The translations under genes and the position numbers were made by a program. Positions 13,055 to 15,973 of a stretch of DNA of 15,973 nt are shown piece by piece (within the stretch, counting starts at the first letter, position 1; every line of letters begins with the position of its first letter). Below the pieces are notes generated by a model that worked only from the letters and a program-made list of their open reading frames with translations, ran no database searches and was not told where the DNA came from. The stretch is from an uncultured Helicobacteraceae bacterium (GTDB taxonomy: Bacteria > Campylobacterota > Campylobacteria > Campylobacterales > UBA6016): assembly GCA_937973585.1 (NCBI GenBank), contig CALJKN010000020.1:1-15973 (forward strand). Reading direction: 5' to 3'.

Positions 13055-14272
13055 TTTTTTCATCTCGGCTTTGGAAAAATAATACGAGATAACCGCCATA
13101 ACGGCGTAGCTGAGGAGCAATGCGGCGCTCACCCCCTCCAAAGAGGGGGCAAACGGATAAATACAAAATGCAAAAACAGGAAATATCACGCTCCCTGTAG
13201 CCCTGACGGCAGTTGAGAGCAAAAACCTGTCAAGCGATTTTAGGAGAGCCACCTGATATGTGTTTATCGTGACAAATACTATCGCCGCAGAGAGGATGAC
13301 AAGGGGGATATATGAGGGTAGATACAAAGCCCCAAAGAGTCCGGTTATGAGCGTTTCACCCAAAAATGCCGAAAACAAAAAAGCAGCGGCTCCGGCAGAG
13401 ACGGCATACAAAAACGCAAACCTCCCGAGCTTTGCTATTGATCCAAAATCCTTTTTTTCGACGAGCATCGATAATTCGGGGAGGATGAACTTTACAATCG
13501 GAAAGACAAATATCGAAATATAGTACATAAAAAAGCTCTTTACGACCACCTGAAACTCACCCAAAGCCTCCAATGAGAGCATCCGTCCGACAAACAACAC
13601 CGCCAGATACAAAATCAGCATCCCAAAGACAAATTCAGCCCCACCGAGAGCCGAGTTTTTCAAAAAAACCTTTAGTTTCTCATCCAAAGAGGGGAGAAAA
13701 AACGGCGGTTCGGCGTGCAGCCGCATTTTTTTTAGCCCTATATAAAGAGCAGTGGTGAGCATCCCCATCGGTGCGGCCAGATAAAGCACCTCTACACCCT
13801 TAACCTCTAGCCAAAAAAACAAAACGGCAAACCACCCCATAAGCGCCAACGGCTCAAGGATTGTGATTACGTTTGTCTCCGTATAGAGCCTATACATCCC
13901 GAGCTGATTTGAAAAATATGTATAAAGGGCAAATGCGGCAAACATACCGAAAAGATTTAAAAACGAAATCCCGACACCGAACGATTCGAGTATAAAAAAT
14001 GACGCTACGCAACCCAAAACAGCTACAAAACCGATGATTATCCGAAACAGATTTAGCATCCCGCCGACCTCTACCCCTTTATGAAAAGAGACGGTCATCG
14101 ATGCCCGAAACCCGATAAAAAGGAGCATAAACAACCCCACAAGATCCAAAACGCTATAAAAAACAGCCAAATCGCCTTTTGAAAACAGGGTCGCCGTCAT
14201 AGATTTGAACGCAAGGGAGAGTGCTATTGAGACGATGGTAAAAAAAATACTGAGGATAAATGCCTTTTTCAA
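13037..14272 (-). CDS. Polysaccharide flippase-like membrane protein (MATE/Wzx superfamily)
   Basis: The 411-residue protein is almost entirely hydrophobic, with about a dozen membrane segments and short charged loops. It starts MKKAFILSIFFTIVSIALSL and has FSKGDLAVFYSVLDLVGLFM after the first helix, then LKNSALGGAEFVFGMLILYL at the start of the second half, the usual two-bundle pattern of polysaccharide/lipid-linked-sugar exporters. The substrate is unknown. Its ATG overlaps the mqnA stop as ATGA, so it is translated from the mqnA message, although a link between menaquinone and glycan export is not obvious. The last codons fall within the CIRCE-like repeat upstream of htpG. Confidence 0.75.
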   Translation of the reverse strand: MKKAFILSIFFTIVSIALSLAFKSMTATLFSKGDLAVFYSVLDLVGLFMLLFIGFRASMTVSFHKGVEVGGMLNLFRIIIGFVAVLGCVASFFILESFGVGISFLNLFGMFAAFALYTYFSNQLGMYRLYTETNVITILEPLALMGWFAVLFFWLEVKGVEVLYLAAPMGMLTTALYIGLKKMRLHAEPPFFLPSLDEKLKVFLKNSALGGAEFVFGMLILYLAVLFVGRMLSLEALGEFQVVVKSFFMYYISIFVFPIVKFILPELSMLVEKKDFGSIAKLGRFAFLYAVSAGAAAFLFSAFLGETLITGLFGALYLPSYIPLVILSAAIVFVTINTYQVALLKSLDRFLLSTAVRATGSVIFPVFAFCIYPFAPSLEGVSAALLLSYAVMAVISYYFSKAEMKKLALKD

Positions 14273-14919
14273 AGCTTTTTCGCTTTTTTCATAAAGAGGG
14301 CAAATCCACGCTCCTCTTTTGCCCCGACACGGTAGCTAATGAGCGCAAGATACTCTTTTGCCTCTTTGTACGAAAAACCTTTTTGTGTCGCTTCACCCGA
14401 CATCACATAGTACGGAATTTTGATTTTTTGGTTGTTAAACTCATGGGAGAGCTTTTTGTATCTCTCGCCGTTGCGATTAAAACAAAATCTACCGAATACA
14501 AAAGGTAGCCCCGTCTCCCCGCTCCACTTCTCAGCCAAATCCACATAATCATCAGGTGACCGAAGATACTTACGAAGTGCCTTGTCGCCGATAAATACCT
14601 CCCCCGTTAGCCCAAGCACACGGGCAAGCCTGTTGGATGTAGCCGACTCATTGTCGTTTTTTTGTGCCCCTAGCTTTATAATCACACTTTTGACCGCCCC
14701 CTTTGCCACTATTCCGCTAGCCGTTCTATTGCCCCTCGTGCTCTCCACGGACGACACAAATGCGGCATCTACGAGCTTACGACGAAACATCTCATTTATT
14801 TTGGACGGATACGAACCACGCTTTGCGATTTGGAGTTTTTGGGATAGGCTCTTCGGTCTTTTTTTGAGAAAAAACCGAAACGGCAGAAGGTTCAGATATG
14901 AGATATTGGCGATATTCAC
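14269..14919 (-). CDS. mqnA: MqnA-like chorismate dehydratase (futalosine menaquinone pathway)
   Basis: The 216-residue protein begins ANISYLNLLPFRFF, the conserved opening of MqnA, which removes water from chorismate to give 3-enolpyruvyl-benzoate. It has the solute-binding-protein-like pattern of the family: AAFVSSVEST, EVFIGDKALRKYL, and LPFVFGRFCFN late in the protein. Campylobacterota make menaquinone by this route, and their MqnA is short, as here. The start is GTG (14917-14919) with only a weak AAGAAAG upstream; no in-frame ATG fits better. It is followed by the flippase-like gene with an ATGA overlap. Upstream is a structured intergenic region. Confidence 0.82.
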   Translation of the reverse strand: MNIANISYLNLLPFRFFLKKRPKSLSQKLQIAKRGSYPSKINEMFRRKLVDAAFVSSVESTRGNRTASGIVAKGAVKSVIIKLGAQKNDNESATSNRLARVLGLTGEVFIGDKALRKYLRSPDDYVDLAEKWSGETGLPFVFGRFCFNRNGERYKKLSHEFNNQKIKIPYYVMSGEATQKGFSYKEAKEYLALISYRVGAKEERGFALFMKKAKKL

Positions 14920-14963
14920 GTGGTACTTTCTTTTTTGGTTTTAATTATCCTCAAATTTTCGGC

Positions 14964-15010
14964 AGAGCCAAAAATTAGGCCTTCAGCAGGCGGCTCTTGC
15001 GACTAGTCGC
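14964..15010. repeat. Nested stem-loop plus 12-bp palindrome upstream of mqnA
   Basis: AGAGCC (14964-14969) pairs with GGCTCT (14992-14997), enclosing a second stem GCCT/AGGC (14979-14982/14988-14991). Two bases further GCGACTAGTCGC (14999-15010) is a perfect palindrome. With the stem at 15017-15043 this makes three consecutive stem-loops in about 80 bp between the methyltransferase and mqnA. No known riboswitch or RNA family is recognised. Confidence 0.45.
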
Positions 15011-15016
15011 TCTTAT

Positions 15017-15043
15017 GAGACCTCTGAATATTTAAGAGGTCTC
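15017..15043 (-). terminator. Strong stem-loop, probable terminator after the methyltransferase gene
   Basis: GAGACCTCT (15017-15025) and AGAGGTCTC (15035-15043) form a perfect 9-bp stem with a nine-base A/T loop, 53 bp beyond the methyltransferase stop. The minus-strand 3' side (ATAAGAG) lacks a U-run, while the plus-strand side is TATTTTAT. Terminator function is likely from position but not certain in direction. Confidence 0.45.
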
Positions 15044-15096
15044 TATTTTATCTCCGATTGGCTTTTTGTGATGATTTTTATACATTAAAAAATAGT

Positions 15097-15925
15097 TTAA
15101 AAATTTAGTTTTTCAATTTTATTAAGCAATCGAATTAGGCTACGCCCTACCGCATACCCTAAGTTTACCGGAACCGCATTACCGATTTGTTTATATTGAT
15201 TCGTCATTGAACCCGCAAAAACCCATTCGTCGGGAAAAGTTTGAATACGGGCATATTCCCTAACCCTAAGAGGGCGAGTTTCTTCAGGATGACACCGCTC
15301 TGTCTGTTTTTGTGCGGGGGCACAAGTAAGAGTTAGACTAGGCTCATCATAAGAAAGTCGACGAGCCATTCCAGTCTTACCGCCACCTAAAAAATAACTC
15401 TTTTGCATATACTCAAGCTGAATATCTTCCGGCAAATCTCTCCAGTATCCACCTTGCGGCACCATAGAAAGAATCTCTTTTTTTCGTTTTGGATACTCTT
15501 GCCCATGTGACTCAGGAACATCGCACTCATATAGCTCCCCTTTTTTAAATGCATCTTTAAGGGTAAAAATCCGTCGATACGGAGAGGGCCATTGAAAATC
15601 ATCGTAAGAAATTTTTTCAAATATATCTTTTCTCACCCCTACAAAAAACAATCGTTCTCTTTTTTGCGGAACCTGATAAAACATTGCTTTAAGGACATGG
15701 GGTTCGACAATCAGTTCGTACCCTATTTCTGAAATAATTGATTTAATCGTCGCCAGTGTGCGCCCCTCATCGTGACTCAACAAACCACGCACATTTTCTG
15801 CTAAAAAAACTTTTGGCTGAGACTCTTTAACTGCCCGTGCGAACTCATAAAAAAGTGTCCCACGCGCATCTTCAAAACCTAATTTTTGTCCGGCATAGGA
15901 GAAAGCTTGGCATGGAAAACCACCG
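15097..15925 (-). CDS. C5-cytosine DNA methyltransferase, 5' end missing at the contig end
   Basis: The visible 275 residues carry the C5-methyltransferase motifs in order: GGFPCQAFS at the very start (motif IV, with catalytic Cys), AENVRGLL (motif VI; the GTG here is internal, not a start), QKRERLFFVGVR (motif VIII), then the target-recognition region with GGGKTGMARRLSYDEPSLTL, REYARIQTFPDEW (motif IX region) and QIGNAVPVNL (motif X). It transfers methyl from S-adenosylmethionine to cytosine C5 at a specific site, usually to protect against a partner restriction enzyme. Motif I and the start lie beyond the genomic sequence, which ends where adapter begins at 15926. No restriction gene is visible downstream. 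The target sequence cannot be read from this. Confidence 0.92.
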
Positions 15926-15973
15926 AGATCGGAAGAGCGTCGTGTAGGGAAAGAGTGTCTTCGCCTGTGTAGA
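15926..15973. other. Illumina dual-index adapter read-through (sequencing artefact)
   Basis: From 15926 the plus strand reads AGATCGGAAGAGCGTCGTGT and continues to 15958 as the 33-base reverse complement of the TruSeq universal adapter. Then comes the 8-base CTTCGCCT (15959-15966), the reverse complement of the TruSeq HT i5 index D505 (AGGCGAAG). Then GTGTAGA, the start of the flow-cell end. The order adapter-index-P5 is exact, so this is not genomic DNA. It interrupts the methyltransferase frame just before its PCQ motif. Confidence 0.97.

Noticed and set aside
15790..15792. GTG as the start of the methyltransferase
   Set aside because: It is the valine codon of the ENV motif; the frame and the PCQ catalytic motif continue upstream to the adapter junction.
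1..15973. CRISPR arrays, tRNA or rRNA genes, insertion sequences
   Set aside because: No regularly spaced repeats, no cloverleaf or rRNA sequence and no transposase or terminal inverted repeats were found on reading either strand.

Overview
The window looks like a contig end from a Campylobacterota genome, probably Campylobacter or a close relative. This is inferred from a mid-to-low GC base composition, a MqnA-type gene of the futalosine menaquinone pathway, compact ATGA-overlapping gene pairs, and rpmB and rpe lying close together in divergent orientation, an arrangement I recall from C. jejuni. The last 48 bases are not genomic: they read as an Illumina dual-index adapter.

Layout. Positions 1-375 hold the tail of a RelE/ParE-type toxin overlapping a truncated mcrC (modified-DNA restriction subunit). 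Next come argJ and rpmB on the minus strand, then a minus-strand DUF4160/DUF2442 pair sitting between rpmB and rpe. rpe and trpF are on the plus strand with an ATGA overlap. From 3808 to the end everything is on the minus strand. A periplasmic glycine-zipper protein comes first in coordinate order. Then, in transcription order, an overlapping series runs mntA, hepT (type VII toxin-antitoxin), an acyltransferase-3 membrane protein, and an exported metallophosphoesterase.

The most interesting block is 7841-10139: three overlapping minus-strand genes in visibly more A+T-rich DNA. They encode a 130-residue protein of unknown family, an RNase J-like metallo-beta-lactamase/beta-CASP nuclease, and a PD-(D/E)XK nuclease-like protein. 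I cannot match this set to a named defence system. It is flanked at 10228-10463 by remnants of a nucleotidyltransferase and an acyltransferase N-terminus. These repeat the gene order found intact at 6072-7754, so the block lies between two diverged copies of the same junction.

From 10475 there is a PemK/MazF-type toxin with its antitoxin under a perfect 28-bp palindromic operator. htpG (Hsp90), a polysaccharide flippase-like protein and mqnA follow, then a short intergenic region with three stem-loops. The window ends with a C5-cytosine DNA methyltransferase cut off by the contig end. Overall it mixes core metabolism with an unusually dense set of toxin-antitoxin, restriction and nuclease genes, several of them decayed.
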